From the NCBI GenBank assembly GCA_029851415.1, contig CM056743.1, positions 73,305,186 through 73,369,185 on the forward strand: 64,000 bases of DNA, given 5' to 3'. The number at the start of each line of letters is the position of its first letter. Position 1 is the first letter of the stretch. Positions 23,265 through 34,875 of the stretch are shown piece after piece. Below the pieces are notes generated by a model. That model searched no databases. It worked only from the letters and a program-made list of their open reading frames with translations, and was not told the origin of the DNA. This DNA comes from Eretmocerus hayati (taxonomy: Eukaryota; Arthropoda; Insecta; Hymenoptera; Aphelinidae). Both the position numbers and the translations under genes were made by a program.

Positions 23265-26161
23265 ATGACACTCATTCCAAAACAAAGTAGGGCCGGCCAG
23301 GACCAACACACAAGTGTATGTTATTGGAATGTTCGCAGACTAAAAGGCAAATGGCCTGAAATTCAAAATTTCTGCTATAACTACGAAATATGCTGTTTAG
23401 CAGAGACTTTTTCCACTTCAGACGACGAAGTACATTGCCCCTCTGGATACAACTTCATTAACTCCCCTAGAAGCAACATGATCAAAGAAAACGGTGGCGG
23501 TCTTTTACTTTTCATTAAAGAAAATATTCCATATCAGAGAATTTATTTAACATCTATACCCAGAGGGCTCGAATATATATGCATAGCGATCACCCACTCA
23601 GATGGGTCTATATACCACATTCTATTTGCATACAACCCACCATACAATCCGATTAGCCAGTCAAGATTCTCAAAAATTTTTCACGAGGGCACAAAATTAA
23701 CCAGATTCCTCCTTATGGGAGACCTAAATGCACAAAAGTCACTTTGGGGGAGCGAAATAAGCAACTTACTAGGCGACAATCTAGCACAAGCAACGTTAGA
23801 CTCCAACGATATTGGCATTCTTAACACTGGAGATGCCACGAGAATCCACAAAAGAAAAAGCTGCCCGGATATAGGGCTAGCAACCGTTGACATCTTGAGC
23901 AACATTTTTTGGGAGACAGACACGAACTCCAGAGGTAGTGATCATTTTCCTATAGTTAGCCATATTTTGAACACAAACTTTTTCTTGCGAGTCTCACAAA
24001 ATAAAGTAGCCCTATCCAATATGGATTTTGACAAATTTGAAAAATACGCTGAAGAAGTTTTCGACAATTTTGGTAGCGTCAACGGGCAAAATGTCAAGGA
24101 GATCTATGAGAGATTCGAACACTTCATCTACCTCGCGATCACAGAGTGTGGCGGCAAAGTCCGCCCGTCGAACACCTTATCACACTCGAGACATACGCGT
24201 AAAACCCCAAACAATTGCATTTGGTGGGACGCGGAATGCGACGAAATTTTAAAAATTCGTACTCAATGCATGGAAGATTTGAAAAACAATTTCAACTATA
24301 CAAACGCCATAGCACACAAAGAAGCAAGCAAATTGGTTTCCAAAGAACTTGCGAAAATCAAGAAACGTAAATTCAAAAATTTTCTAGCTTCACTTAACCC
24401 TTTTGTACCTATGATTAACAATTTTAATTTCATCAAGAGATACAAGAAAAGGCATTACCAGCAACAGAAAACTTCCGACGATTGCTTTACGATATCTCAA
24501 AATGCCGAACTACGTGACGCCTTTCACAAAATAAACAGAACTTATGACTACCCTCCACAGACTTCCGACGACGAATACGAATACGATCGAGAATCTTGTC
24601 TCAACGAAAAAATCACTCTCGATGAAGTCCGATTTGCGATAGATCGATCAAAAGAAAAGTATGCTCCTGGACTTGACGGAATTTCCAATATCATCCTCAA
24701 ACACCTCCCGGAAAGTGCCCTTATATCCCTGACAGCTATCATAAATTTGATCCTTGACTCGGGTGAATTCCCATACAGCTGGAAGCAGTTTAAGATATCT
24801 TTCGTCCCAAAACCCCATAACAATGGCTTCAGACCCATTGCATTAGCCACGAACCTGCTGAAAATTGGCGAACGTGTGATCAACGATAAATTATCTTGGT
24901 GGGTGGAAAGACGCAACATCCTCCCTAAATGTTTCTACGGTTTTAGAAGAGCTCGAAGCTGCGGGGACTGTCTCGCGATTTTACAAACGGAGATCGATGT
25001 AGCAAGGGGGAAAAAAACCCTTTTAGGCGTACTCGGCATCGACCTGGCTGGTGCGTACGATAACGTGAACCTCATTACTCTCCTGAAGATCCTTAAAAAG
25101 CTAGGTGTTCCTCCCAAGATAGTGAAGTTTATTGAAAATTTAATCAACGACAGAGAGTCAACGACAGAGAGTTACACGCATTTTGTAAAAATTGCCACTT
25201 TGCTGAAGGCCGAACAAACAAGGGCCTGCCTCAGGGATGCATATTGAGCCCCTTATTTTTCAATATATACATACACGAGATTATTAAGATCATTACTCAA
25301 GGAGTTAGATGCCCCACGTTTGCGGACGATATTTTGATCTATTTTCGACACACCAACATAACGGAAATAATTTCAACTCTGCAGAGAAATTTGGAATTAT
25401 CAAATGAGTGGTTTATAACTCTGAATCTCTCTATTTCCATCCCAGAATGCAGTTTCACCATTTTCGGCGATAACGATTTTCTGGAAGGACAATTTCACAT
25501 TGAGGTAAATGACTCTAGAATCCCAAATTCCTTCCACCTGAAGTACTTAGGTGTCACTTTCGATCACAACAGTAGATGGGACACCCACATCACAAATGTC
25601 TCCCAAAACGTCAATATGGGCCTCAATATGCTGAAGTCGATAGGCAACACAGAGTGGGGTATCCACCCCCAAACTATGCTGTCCTTCTACAAGAGCATTA
25701 TTCGCTCAAAACTTGACTGGGGTAGTTTCTTGTTTGCTAACGCAAACAATAAACAGCTCCGGAAACTTGATATACTACAAAATGCAGCAATACGACGGTC
25801 ACTGGGTTGCATCAAAACCACTCCGATCAACGTACTACACCATCTCGCTGGGATACCCAACTTAGAGCTGAGACGAACTCAAATCGCCATTCGATTTATT
25901 TACAAGCTCTACTCGTTATACACCAATTCAATTACCCCGAGACTTGAGTTTATAGACGCATATCTGGATAACCGTAGAGACAAAACCGTAACATCCCGTA
26001 ACTTCAACTTTCTATACTCCATCTGGCAAAACTACAAAGTGAATCAGAATATGCTTAGGACCTGGAACCTACCCTCCTACAGCATCCCCTACCAAGCCCA
26101 CTTCCTACAAAAACACGTTATTACGTCGCTCCGTAAAGTTTACAAAAAAAAACGAGTCTAG
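23265..26161 (+). pseudogene. I/Jockey-group ORF2: endonuclease and reverse transcriptase (frameshifted)
   Basis: The first frame (23265-25247) holds an APE-type endonuclease: YWNVRRLKG with Asn, CLAETF with the catalytic Glu, LLMGDLNAQ with Asp-Asn, and GSDHFPI with the SDH signature. The reverse transcriptase start follows: APGLDGISN, GFRPIALATN and GIDLAGAYDNV with the first catalytic Asp (near residue 592). The frame is lost between about 25195 and 25230. Motif B (NKGLPQGCILSPL) and motif C (FADDILIYF) are read in the next frame, which closes at TAG 26159-26161 after a run of nine A. A shift in that A run is the likely cause of the second break. The enzyme would nick target DNA and copy the element RNA; this copy cannot. 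Confidence 0.88.
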
Positions 26162-26201
26162 ACTAGATAACATGGTCACAAAATTTATAGAGCAAAACTA
26201 A

Positions 26202-27083
26202 AATGAAGGATACGTAATTTTCACTGACGGATCAAAAGACGACAGTAGAATAAGATGCGGTGCCGGGATCTACACTGTACACGACGGGGGGAAAAAGGCC
26301 CTCCGCCTACATGAACAAAACACAATCTTTAGTTGCGAAGCCGCCGCGATTCATTTCGCGCTACAAACTCTCCAGAACCTACAGCCGAAAAAGACTGCTA
26401 TATTCTCAGACTCATTAAGCGTACTACAAAACTTGGGAAAGGACGGACTCAACTCTAAAATGCACCCTACAATCGCCTCAATACGTAAGTTTACCTACGA
26501 GCTATCCGCCAAAGACTTTGATATCAAGATTTTTTGGCTTCCCAGTCACAAAAACATCAAGGGCAACGACATCGCGGACACCTTAGCTAAAGACGGTCTG
26601 GATAAGGCAATAATAGAGGTCAATAATTTTTGGCACACCGACTACTCATCATCCATCAAATCCATCATAAGTAATAAAATGTTACATTACTGCCGAGATT
26701 ACAAGTATGGAAAGACTTACATGAGCTTCCAATCAAGATTTAGTCACAAAAATTGGTTCGACAAGACAAAAAGCAGTAGGAAAAATATATGCTTACTAAA
26801 TAGACTCAAATCTTCGCACAACTTATCCAAATACCACCTTTGTCGTAAAAATATCATACGAGATGACATGTGCGACTGTCAACAAGACGTACAAACTGCG
26901 GAACATTTAATCTGGAGATGTCCTAAATTTCAAGTCCAAAGAGAAGAACTCTTTTCGCGCTTGCGAGAAGAAGAATTAGAGATAAGCTTAGATACTGACA
27001 TATGCACTCTAGCAAATACACTTAGCAAAGAACACATGTTCATATTTACCGATTTTGTGATAAAAAACGAAATCTCTCTGTGA
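26202..27083 (+). pseudogene. RNase H and C-terminal part of the I/Jockey-group ORF2
   Basis: This segment is separated from the reverse transcriptase by the frame change at about 26150 and an in-frame TAA at 26199-26201. RNase H motifs are FTDGSKDD (catalytic Asp), SCEAAAIHFAL (Glu), IFSDSLSVLQ (Asp) and WLPSHKNIKGNDIADTLAK (His/Asp). The C-terminal part ends with a CHC-type cluster, CRKNIIRDDMCDC..AEHLIWRCPKF, common at the end of such ORF2 proteins. RNase H removes RNA from the hybrid during second-strand synthesis. The four catalytic positions look intact, so decay is recent or limited. Confidence 0.85.
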
Positions 27084-27140
27084 TCATATTGTAAGTAGAG
27101 TACCTTCATGCAAGTCAAGACAAGTATAATGTATTTTATT

Positions 27141-29771
27141 TATATTTCTGTATCTTTCAAATCCGACGACTTGTAAAAGAATGCCTATATAAATATACAC
27201 TGACAACGGTGCACCCGCCGGCCCAGCTCACACAGACCCAACATTAGCAAGAGAAGGACAGAACGCCAGAGCGCCGCCACACAATACCCTCTCTCTCTCT
27301 CTCTCCCGTTACAAATATAAGTATACATGCATTGCATAGTCGAATCAACGTATTTCAGATTCAGTAGTCGCTTGGCTGACATTGGTATCGGCCACATCCC
27401 AGCAGCAGGCCGGGATAGGCAGAAGGAGAAAAAAAAAAGGATTAGCAGACAGTCATCCCAGTGTTTTGATCATGAATGACAAGTTTTAGCTGTCATTTTG
27501 GTGGCTTGTTTATTTATCAGATATATATTTTTTCAACTCTATACATTACTATTATATGCCTATTCAAAAGAACTCAATACTTTGTGTTTATCATTTTCAG
27601 GTATTTCAGATAGTAGTGGTGATGGAGGAAAAAAAGTCATTCTCATTGCCAAACTTATGCCAGGAAGTATAGTTGGATAGATTATTTTGAATGGAACTTT
27701 ATTACTATGGATTCAAGCTGTTTCTGCTTTTGACGCACATCATGGTTCTCATTTGGAAGACTATATATCAGTCACAGAGTGATCCTAGTTCTATGTTCAG
27801 GTATGTATGGATCACAATATGGTCATTTTGATCAAAAATATGAGATGAGCTGATGCGACATTTGGTTCCTTTCAGGTCTTATGTATTATTCCAACCAATT
27901 ATCACAATGTTAGGATTGGTGTATCAAGTTTGTACCATCATAAGCATATACGCCATGTATGGCTCATGTCACTTGGCATCTATTCATTTTTCCTGGTGTA
28001 AAGTGAAAAGTAGATGGGACAGCAATCAAGTATTTCTCTCAGGTATGATCAAACTGTAACTGAGAAGGTGATCTTATAACAGTTGAGTTGGACTGATGCG
28101 ACAACTTAATATTTCAGGTTTTGAAGTGAGCTCTGAGTGAAGTTTGGAATGTTTAGATCAAAAATCGACATTGTGTTCATTTCAACACATGGGTACAATG
28201 CTAGTGGATGACTTGGAGAATATATAAGTCAGTGAACTGTGCCATACGACATTAGCATGCAAATGTCGTGCAACTTCTTACACCAAATGAGTGGCACAGC
28301 TATCTGATTAGATGGCAGCATGCTCAAGCCTTATACACCAAAACATCAAGATGTGTCTACATGCCCTCACTCGGCCACCCATACCTGTGTCATGCGAATG
28401 ATGTGGTTATGTTGAGTTTGTGATCAAGTGTGTTATTGGTGACAGAAGACTATTAGTGTTTGTTAAACAAGAATGAGGACCACTTCCTACATCTGACTTT
28501 GTTCATCACTCAATCATACCTGTTATTTTAAAATATTTGTCAAGCGCTTTTCTGAAAACCCATCTCAAAATGTATAAAGGTTCTTGTTTTGCTTTTGCTG
28601 AGATATTGTGTGTAATAATAAAATGAATGAATATTGTTCTCATATATGCAGCCATCTTGATAGTCAAATGACAAGTGCTATCATAAAACAAGTTGATCAG
28701 TCCCATTTTGAATTCTGTTTAACATTTCCATAGCGAATGAGATAATTTCTTAATGAGAGCATCTGTGTGATGACATTTATCTACTTCCAGCTATTCCAAA
28801 GCTGTATGGAATTTATACACCTGGAATTTCTTTTATTATTCACAGGTGATATTTTAGAAATGTTTTGATCCTTGCGCCTAAGTTTCCAACAAGCAAAGTG
28901 AATATTTTGATAACTATCTCCAGACTTTTCTTGGCATTGACACTCACAGAAGAGTTCATAGACTGAAAATTTATCCCTTTTAACAGAATTGAATGAATTG
29001 ATCTACAACTTCATCTCGATAATAAGGAAACTTCTTGCTTGAGGCATTCTCAACCCTTCTCAAAAAATATTTGGGATCCTCATAGTTTTGTTAGGTCTGA
29101 TCTAACTCCAACATTCTATTCACAACTTCATGGCCTTTCATTTTCATCATGAAGCAGCATATACAACAAGAGTGAGAGAGAGGGAGAGAGGGAGAGTTTG
29201 ACAGGCGTAAGGGAGGGTTAGGTTCTTCCCTCACACAGAGTCTCTGCCCATGACTTGCATCAAGTTGCATTATCCACCAGCAGTTGCCTGTGAGCATCTC
29301 TTATACTGCTCATGCTACAGTTTGAGATTGATATATTAGTTATCCTCCTTGAATCCATCATTTCCAGTTCAATGATTGGATCAATGCAAATTCAACATTG
29401 CAGTAATTGTGTGTTTATCTGATTAGATTTTACCTGTGTTGTGATTCATTTAAATGTTAGCAATCCAATTTTTCATGCATCTGAGTGATCTCTGAGGGCT
29501 CTATGGTCAGCTGATACATATTTGAAGTACAGCGTGCAGTATCTTTGCACTTCATATGAGCTTTCAAAGCAGAAATGGATAAGGTTTTCAACTCTTATTG
29601 GTGAGTAGATCCTTACATCTGGTTTTTAATACTGCTTTTTAGTTTTGCTGATAAGAGTTTGAAGTATAAGAATTAGAATTTGAATGATAAGAATTTGAAG
29701 TATCATTCGAGTGATGTTTATGGTCTCATTCAGTGACAGAATAATACTGGCTCATACGATAGCAATGATTT
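27141..29771. other. About 2.6 kb without a recognisable gene
   Basis: Contains a (CT)n run near 27291-27305 and a GA-rich run near 29171-29199. Several TTTCAG/GT sites occur (for example 27597 and 27876), but no exon chain with conserved residues could be assembled. The block GATGCGAC followed by TTTCAGGT occurs twice (27853 and 28096), so a small degenerate duplication is possible. Confidence 0.4.
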
Positions 29772-29775
29772 CATT

Positions 29776-30480
29776 TGTCATGGAGCTAGTCTAAGCTCCA
29801 TGCCTACTAGTTGTAGTTATTGCAAGATTCGATGGAATGTGGTGCAAGTATAGCCGCACGTGCAAGAATCTATAGCTGTGCGTCATGGAGTAGATCTAGA
29901 AACACGAGCTCCAGCCATTGCAGTATCTATTGTAATGTGGTGCAACTAAGCGTCACCAACCGCGCGAGCAAGATCCAATAGCTGTGACTCAGAGGCGCCA
30001 GTCTAGAGCCTTCTAGAATGTTCGAGAACGAGCGCACTGACGCGAGTAGGCGCGAGAACAGAGGCGCTGACGCGCATTTGACCTCAATGTGGGAACGAGT
30101 ATAAAAGCGGCGTAAGAACGCTGATCCAGGCTTCTGTCCTAACAGTTGACCGCGGACTCTCACCGCGTACATTAGGCTTCTAGAGTCTCAGTCGACCACG
30201 TAAACTCGTAGCGTAGACTCCGCGATTAGCAGCATTCCTGGACGAGTAGTCTCAGTCCTTGATACTCTCGTACCATATTAGAATCAGTAGAATAACGAAC
30301 AGTTGTAACAGTCTCTCTCTCGGATTTATAACTTACCTTTGAATAAAACCTATACTGCACTCAATATCTTGGACTTGTCACTCAGAGAATACCTTGCACC
30401 CCAACTTACTGACCCGACGGTCTGGTAAGGACAGAATAGAACCCATAGCACATGAACCTCAAGAACCCTGGTTCATAACA
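29776..30480 (+). repeat. 5' LTR of the 15.5-kb element
   Basis: 705 bp, TG...CA ends. It contains a TATA box (TATAAAAG at 30100-30107) and a polyadenylation signal (AATAAA at 30342-30347), giving a U3-R-U5 layout with R starting near 30130. It matches the copy at 44537-45241 except at two positions (in the CTACTAGTTG block near 29806 and the GAACGAGCGC block near 30028). The small minus-strand frame inside is a by-product of the LTR sequence. Confidence 0.92.
30100..30107 (+). promoter_or_regulatory. TATA box of the 5' LTR
   Basis: TATAAAAG in a GC-rich context inside the LTR, with the AATAAA about 240 bases downstream. It is the expected promoter of the genomic RNA. An identical copy occurs in the 3' LTR near 44860. 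Confidence 0.7.
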
Positions 30481-30483
30481 AAC

Positions 30484-30503
30484 TGGTGACAGCGCTGGGA
30501 TTC
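30484..30503 (+). other. Primer binding site
   Basis: TGGTGACAGCGCTGGGATTC begins three bases after the LTR end. It starts with TGG (complement of the tRNA CCA end) and its complement ends in GAATCCC, the usual T-arm sequence. This fits priming by a tRNA 3' end; which tRNA cannot be decided here (a class II tRNA such as Leu is one guess). Confidence 0.7.
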
Positions 30504-30658
30504 TGTCTGCAAGGATTTAGATTTTTCAAGCAGTATAGAATCAGTCAAAAAAATTTTTTCCCCCGAATAGGGATTTCAGGTCAAATCGCGGCGCGTTTTT
30601 GAAAACATAAGCATCCAAGCAACATTGACGAATTTCTAACTACAAAGAAACAGGAAGG

Positions 30659-30706
30659 ATGTTCATCTGGATTTGCGCCATCGCAGTCTTCGCTACTATC
30701 GGGTAA
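30659..30706 (+). other. Leader mini-ORF with hydrophobic peptide and splice-donor-like end
   Basis: The ATG at 30659 opens MFIWICAIAVFATIG and then TAA. The last codons overlap GG|GTAAGG, with the donor GT at 30703-30704, a strong splice donor match. The peptide looks like a signal sequence. In env-bearing LTR elements a leader exon can donate the start of a spliced env message; no env gene is visible here. It could be a relic of such a mechanism or a plain upstream ORF. Confidence 0.45.
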
Positions 30707-31081
30707 GGAAATTTATTTACCCCAATTTTTGTCCCTCGTGGGGAGAGTCGCGAGGCAAAGACTCATTCTTTTTCAAACCATCTAGAAGCCAAAATATTTA
30801 CAGGTTTGAACTATTTCATCTATTTCAATTTTAACCCCTAAACCCAAAAATTCAAACTCGAGAGAGCTATAATTACTAATTACCGAATAGAAGAGGTGGT
30901 CCCCGAATCAAAACCCTTCTCAAGTAACTTTCATCTCATTCACGGGTCACAACCTGCTGAAATTGACCCATTGGAATTGTGTGATAATTTTCCACGCGTC
31001 ACGCAACTGTGTATACTTGGCATTGTGAAATTAAAACTGTCAACTGTGCACTTAAATCGATTTTCACCGTATACCAGGATC

Positions 31082-34000
31082 ATGGCAAGAGGGCGCCGAT
31101 TCTCGAATCAAACTTCCGAGACTACGGAGAATAATTCCGAACAAATCGCGGTTAACCAAGTTCCCAAGGAGCAAGAGGAAACTGTAGAAAGAAACGAAAC
31201 CCAAAACGACACCGAATTCCAAAATATCGGTCAGCTGAAATTAGAATATCTCGGTAGAATGCAAGGAGGTGATATGACGGCTCGTGATACTTATGTAGCG
31301 CTCATGACTGCGGATATCGGTTTAGAGCAGCCAGGGGGGATGCACGCGGAAATCGCGATTCGCGATCTAAGCCGAGTTCTTGCAACCGACCCGGAATATT
31401 TTTCGGATAACGAAGTGACCTTGTTAGGAAGCCTAAAGGATTATCTCGAAAATTCGCAAATAGCGACCGGTGCGAGACCCAAATTGCCAAGGGGCGACGA
31501 AGAGATACATAACCAAAACTATGCGAATTTCGGGGAAGCACGCATGAATGCGGAATCTACGCGCTTAGAGCAACCGGTTCATCCAGCCGGGTTTTTGAAC
31601 CGAGGCGCTCGAATGACCGAACGAATCACTGACAACTGGATTGATCGCTCAACTCCGGAAAACGAATACGTAATGGCTGAAACAGACCCGTGGCCTCTCG
31701 TTAATGTCAATAGTGAAAACTCGCATCCTCGGGTGACGAGTGGAAACGTTCGAGTAGGTCGTTCTTCACAGAACCAGAGTTTCTGCCGCCGACTGAATAG
31801 TAAGGACGCAGTACTCACTAGCCACTCGGCTCGTCGGACCTACAAAGGACCTGACACCGAGCTGAGCGAAAATTGGTTCAATAATGAAAAGAGAGAACAG
31901 AATCCGAAAAGCCCCCGACTCATTAGTATGGACGCTGGATTCGCTAGTCACTCTGATTGTCAGATACCTAACAATCTTGACACTGAGTTGAACGACAATA
32001 AAATGAACTCTCGTACTAACATGATGAAGAATTGTGACCAGCCAAATTATCGAGTTGACAACGAGAAGCCACGCGATACGCGCGAATACTCGCCGAACGG
32101 ATATCGATCCGATCGTCGATCTCGCGGACATATGCGTCGTACTTATCGGAAGAATTTTGAAGACTCATGCGATGATGAGCAAGAAACAGAAAAACCGAGT
32201 CGTCTGAGGCGATCGAGACGTGACCGTTATTTGAATAAAATAAAATACGAGGATGACTTCTGGTCCTCTACTGACCCAGATGCTTCGGACGACGACAGCC
32301 CCGGACGTTACAGTAGCCGTAGTGGTGACGAAAATTACGTGAAAGATGGTAGAAATCGGACAATCAATGCAAACCAGAACGAAAAAGCGAACCGGAGTAC
32401 TCGTTCATTAAACCAGTCTCGAAGGAACGGTAGTAAAGGATCGTCAAGGGAAAGCGACCGTGAGTCAAATACAAACACAAAGGTCAAACGCTTTTCTGCA
32501 AAGGACCCGGAAAATCAAGTTCTAGTTGATAGACGTCGTACATCCAAATTTAAACTCACTCTGAATCAAGCTCTTAATAATATCATGCCATACGATGGAA
32601 ATCCCGACATGTTAGCTTTCTTCTGTCAATCTGTGAGGTACATTGTAGACGAATACGGCCCAGACGCGGAGCCGTGGATATTGGCAACCTTGGCTCGTAA
32701 ACTCCAAGGCAGAGCCGCCGAAGGTTACACTGCACGATTTACGCAATATACTTCGATCGAAAAATTGTTGTCGGATATGACTACCCAATATAGTGGAGTT
32801 GGCGGAGCAGATAGAGTTTTGGCAGAATTGAAATTAGTACAACAGAGAGAGCATGAAGGTGCAGGAGACTACGGGCTGCGTGTCCAAACGCTCCACAACC
32901 GTTTGCTCAATGTGTACGACTCGGATCGAAACCTTAAAGACTGGGAGCGAGAAACTTACAAAAACAACGCGGATAACGAGGCACTGCAACAATTTATTTT
33001 TGGTCTTTCGGGAGCATTGGAACATCAGGTTAGATCGACAAACCCTAAGACTTTACGCGAAGCCATTTCAGAAGCAGTTAATTTCGAGAACAAAACGAGC
33101 GCCCGCTCCGTATTTTCCAACATTAGTAATCCTGACATAAACGGGGACAAAATAATAGCACTCGTGAATACGCTGGTCGAACAGAAAATGAAGGAAATTA
33201 CCAAAAATACATCTCCACCAATGGAATCGGTAACGATAAATCGAGCCATAGCGTCCGACGAATGTAGATACTGCCACGCGAAAGGACATTTGGAACGGGA
33301 ATGCCCAGAGAACTGGGAATCCGAATTTTGCAGATATTGTAGGAAGAAGGGCCACGATTTGAATAACTGCCGATTATTGATTGAAGCAATCGACTCAGGC
33401 AAATTATTCCAAGACCAAGCGCGACGTCCAGACCGAAGCACGAGTCGACATGACAATCACACGGGTGCATCCGTCAACAAAATGGCGTCAATCTCGGCCA
33501 GTAGATTATCTCGGACACGGGTCGAATGTAATTACTGTCTCGGGGAAGGACATTTCGAAGAAGACTGCTCTAAGAGGATCCGGGATTCAAAATTTTGTAA
33601 CTGCTGTTTCATACGTGGGCACGATTTGAATGAATGCCGTTCTTTAGAAAATGCATTACAACTGGGCTTCATTTCTAAACGTCAAATAGAGATGGCACGA
33701 AAAAGGCAGAACATTCCAATGCAATACGACTTCCCACCTGATAGGTCAGGAGAAAGATACAATGCCAAGCGAGACAATTCTAGATACGACACACAACGTA
33801 ACTACAACAACCGTCATTTTGAAGGCCGTATGAGCAATCATAGCGATAGAAATTCCAACTCTCATGGTAATAACACAAACTTTGATCGGAATCATGGGAC
33901 TAATCGACATGAAAATTTTGTCTACAGCTATGACAGTCCCAATCAAAATGATTACGGGGGTAATAATGGGAATCAGGTGCTAGGACCACCACAGAATGCC

Positions 34001-34270
34001 AATAATAACTTACATAACGATTGGGCCACCCAAAGTTATCCAGAAAACTACAGACATCAGAGTAATTATTACGGCCCAAATCACGATAATAGAGAGGGAG
34101 ATGGCCGAAACCCGCTAAATAGCAATAGGACGAATTTTTCGAATCCCAATGAAGATTATGATCATTGTACGGAGAATCTCGTGAGAGGTAGTTCACTAGT
34201 ACCTCATGAACAGCATCAGGAAAAACTAATTGATTTTCCAAATACAGAAAATGCTCATTCCAATGGTTGA
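31082..34270 (+). CDS. gag: Gag polyprotein with four zinc knuckles
   Basis: Open for about 1,062 codons from ATG 31082 (MARGRR). That start has A at -3 and G at +4; the frame stays open upstream to 30896 but without an ATG there. The N-terminal 450 residues are charged and low complexity (many Arg, Asp, Ser). A capsid-like retrotrans_gag region follows (nt about 32560-33090: MPYDGNPDMLAFFCQSVRYI, ILATLARKLQGRAAE). Four CCHC knuckles come next: CRYCHAKGHLEREC (nt about 33265), CRYCRKKGHDLNNC (33331), CNYCLGEGHFEEDC (33529) and CNCCFIRGHDLNEC (33598). The tail is Asn/Tyr/Gly-rich. Gag forms the particle and packages RNA. The length is unusually large for Ty3/gypsy Gag, and no pol follows. Confidence 0.9.
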   Translation: MARGRRFSNQTSETTENNSEQIAVNQVPKEQEETVERNETQNDTEFQNIGQLKLEYLGRMQGGDMTARDTYVALMTADIGLEQPGGMHAEIAIRDLSRVLATDPEYFSDNEVTLLGSLKDYLENSQIATGARPKLPRGDEEIHNQNYANFGEARMNAESTRLEQPVHPAGFLNRGARMTERITDNWIDRSTPENEYVMAETDPWPLVNVNSENSHPRVTSGNVRVGRSSQNQSFCRRLNSKDAVLTSHSARRTYKGPDTELSENWFNNEKREQNPKSPRLISMDAGFASHSDCQIPNNLDTELNDNKMNSRTNMMKNCDQPNYRVDNEKPRDTREYSPNGYRSDRRSRGHMRRTYRKNFEDSCDDEQETEKPSRLRRSRRDRYLNKIKYEDDFWSSTDPDASDDDSPGRYSSRSGDENYVKDGRNRTINANQNEKANRSTRSLNQSRRNGSKGSSRESDRESNTNTKVKRFSAKDPENQVLVDRRRTSKFKLTLNQALNNIMPYDGNPDMLAFFCQSVRYIVDEYGPDAEPWILATLARKLQGRAAEGYTARFTQYTSIEKLLSDMTTQYSGVGGADRVLAELKLVQQREHEGAGDYGLRVQTLHNRLLNVYDSDRNLKDWERETYKNNADNEALQQFIFGLSGALEHQVRSTNPKTLREAISEAVNFENKTSARSVFSNISNPDINGDKIIALVNTLVEQKMKEITKNTSPPMESVTINRAIASDECRYCHAKGHLERECPENWESEFCRYCRKKGHDLNNCRLLIEAIDSGKLFQDQARRPDRSTSRHDNHTGASVNKMASISASRLSRTRVECNYCLGEGHFEEDCSKRIRDSKFCNCCFIRGHDLNECRSLENALQLGFISKRQIEMARKRQNIPMQYDFPPDRSGERYNAKRDNSRYDTQRNYNNRHFEGRMSNHSDRNSNSHGNNTNFDRNHGTNRHENFVYSYDSPNQNDYGGNNGNQVLGPPQNANNNLHNDWATQSYPENYRHQSNYYGPNHDNREGDGRNPLNSNRTNFSNPNEDYDHCTENLVRGSSLVPHEQHQEKLIDFPNTENAHSNG

Positions 34271-34297
34271 AAACCTAGTTGAGAAGTAGAATTTGCA

Positions 34298-34875
34298 TAT
34301 GGCTGGGGCCCACGCATCTCAAGAAATAGCCCAAGTAGAACTACGTTATAACAATCATAAAAATATTAGGAATATAAAAAACGCATCATTTTCTTTTCCA
34401 ATTATAGAATATTCAAAACACGAGAATTTGGAATTTCATCGTGGTTAGAACCCACATACGGTATTCAATCAATTGAATGAGTTAGTTTCATCTTAACATT
34501 TCATATGTGGTTAGAACCCACGCATCTTTTTATAATTCCTAAGGTGGTTAGAACCCACTATACCAGAGCGTAATATGGTTAGAACCCACCCATTTTTTTT
34601 GTAATTCCTGAGGTGGTTAAAACACACTATATCAGCGCATAATGTGGTTAGAGACCACGCACTCTTTTTTCCCGAATATTAAAGTGGTTGGAGCCCACTC
34701 AGCCAGATAGCAATGTGGTTAGAACCCACGCACTCTTCTTTGTAAACCTTGAAGTGGTTGGAACCCACCGTACCAGCGAGCAATGTGGTTGGAACCCACG
34801 CTTTTTTTTTAGATTATTTGAATGGTTAAAACCCATGCACTCCCAATATTATTATAGTAGTTGAAGTCCACTATG
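34298..34875. repeat. Array of GTGGTTAGAACCCAC-type repeats
   Basis: About 13 copies of the core GTGGTT(A/G)GAACCCAC directly after gag, for example at 34440, 34506, 34553, 34577, 34613, 34645, 34683, 34715, 34754, 34786 and 34831. Spacing alternates at about 24-40 bases, and from 34506 onwards pairs form a higher-order unit of about 70 bp. Each core is itself an imperfect palindrome (GTGGTT..AACC.AC). Copies at the edges are the most degenerate. The role is unknown; clustered protein-binding sites or structured RNA are both possible. Confidence 0.85.

Larger units (their letters stand above)
21600..27140 (+). mobile_element. I/Jockey-group non-LTR retrotransposon, nearly full length
   Basis: Short 5' UTR (with TTCAGTACCG near 21635, an initiator-like sequence), ORF1 with three zinc knuckles (21682-23205), a 59-bp gap, then ORF2 with endonuclease, reverse transcriptase and RNase H (23265-27083), and a short AT-rich 3' UTR. 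RNase H at the end of ORF2 favours the I group over Jockey proper. The borders are approximate, and no target-site duplication was established. ORF2 has at least two frameshifts and one stop, so the copy is inactive. Confidence 0.85.

Noticed and set aside
27490..28110. Possible host exons after TTTCAG sites
   Set aside because: No chain of exons with matching phase and no recognisable protein.
29927..30172. 81-codon minus-strand frame, repeated at 44688-44933
   Set aside because: It lies inside the LTR and is repeated only because the LTR is; no conserved protein pattern.
34298..34875. CRISPR-like array (regular repeats)
   Set aside because: Eukaryotic context, short variable cores, linkers partly repeated; part of an LTR element.
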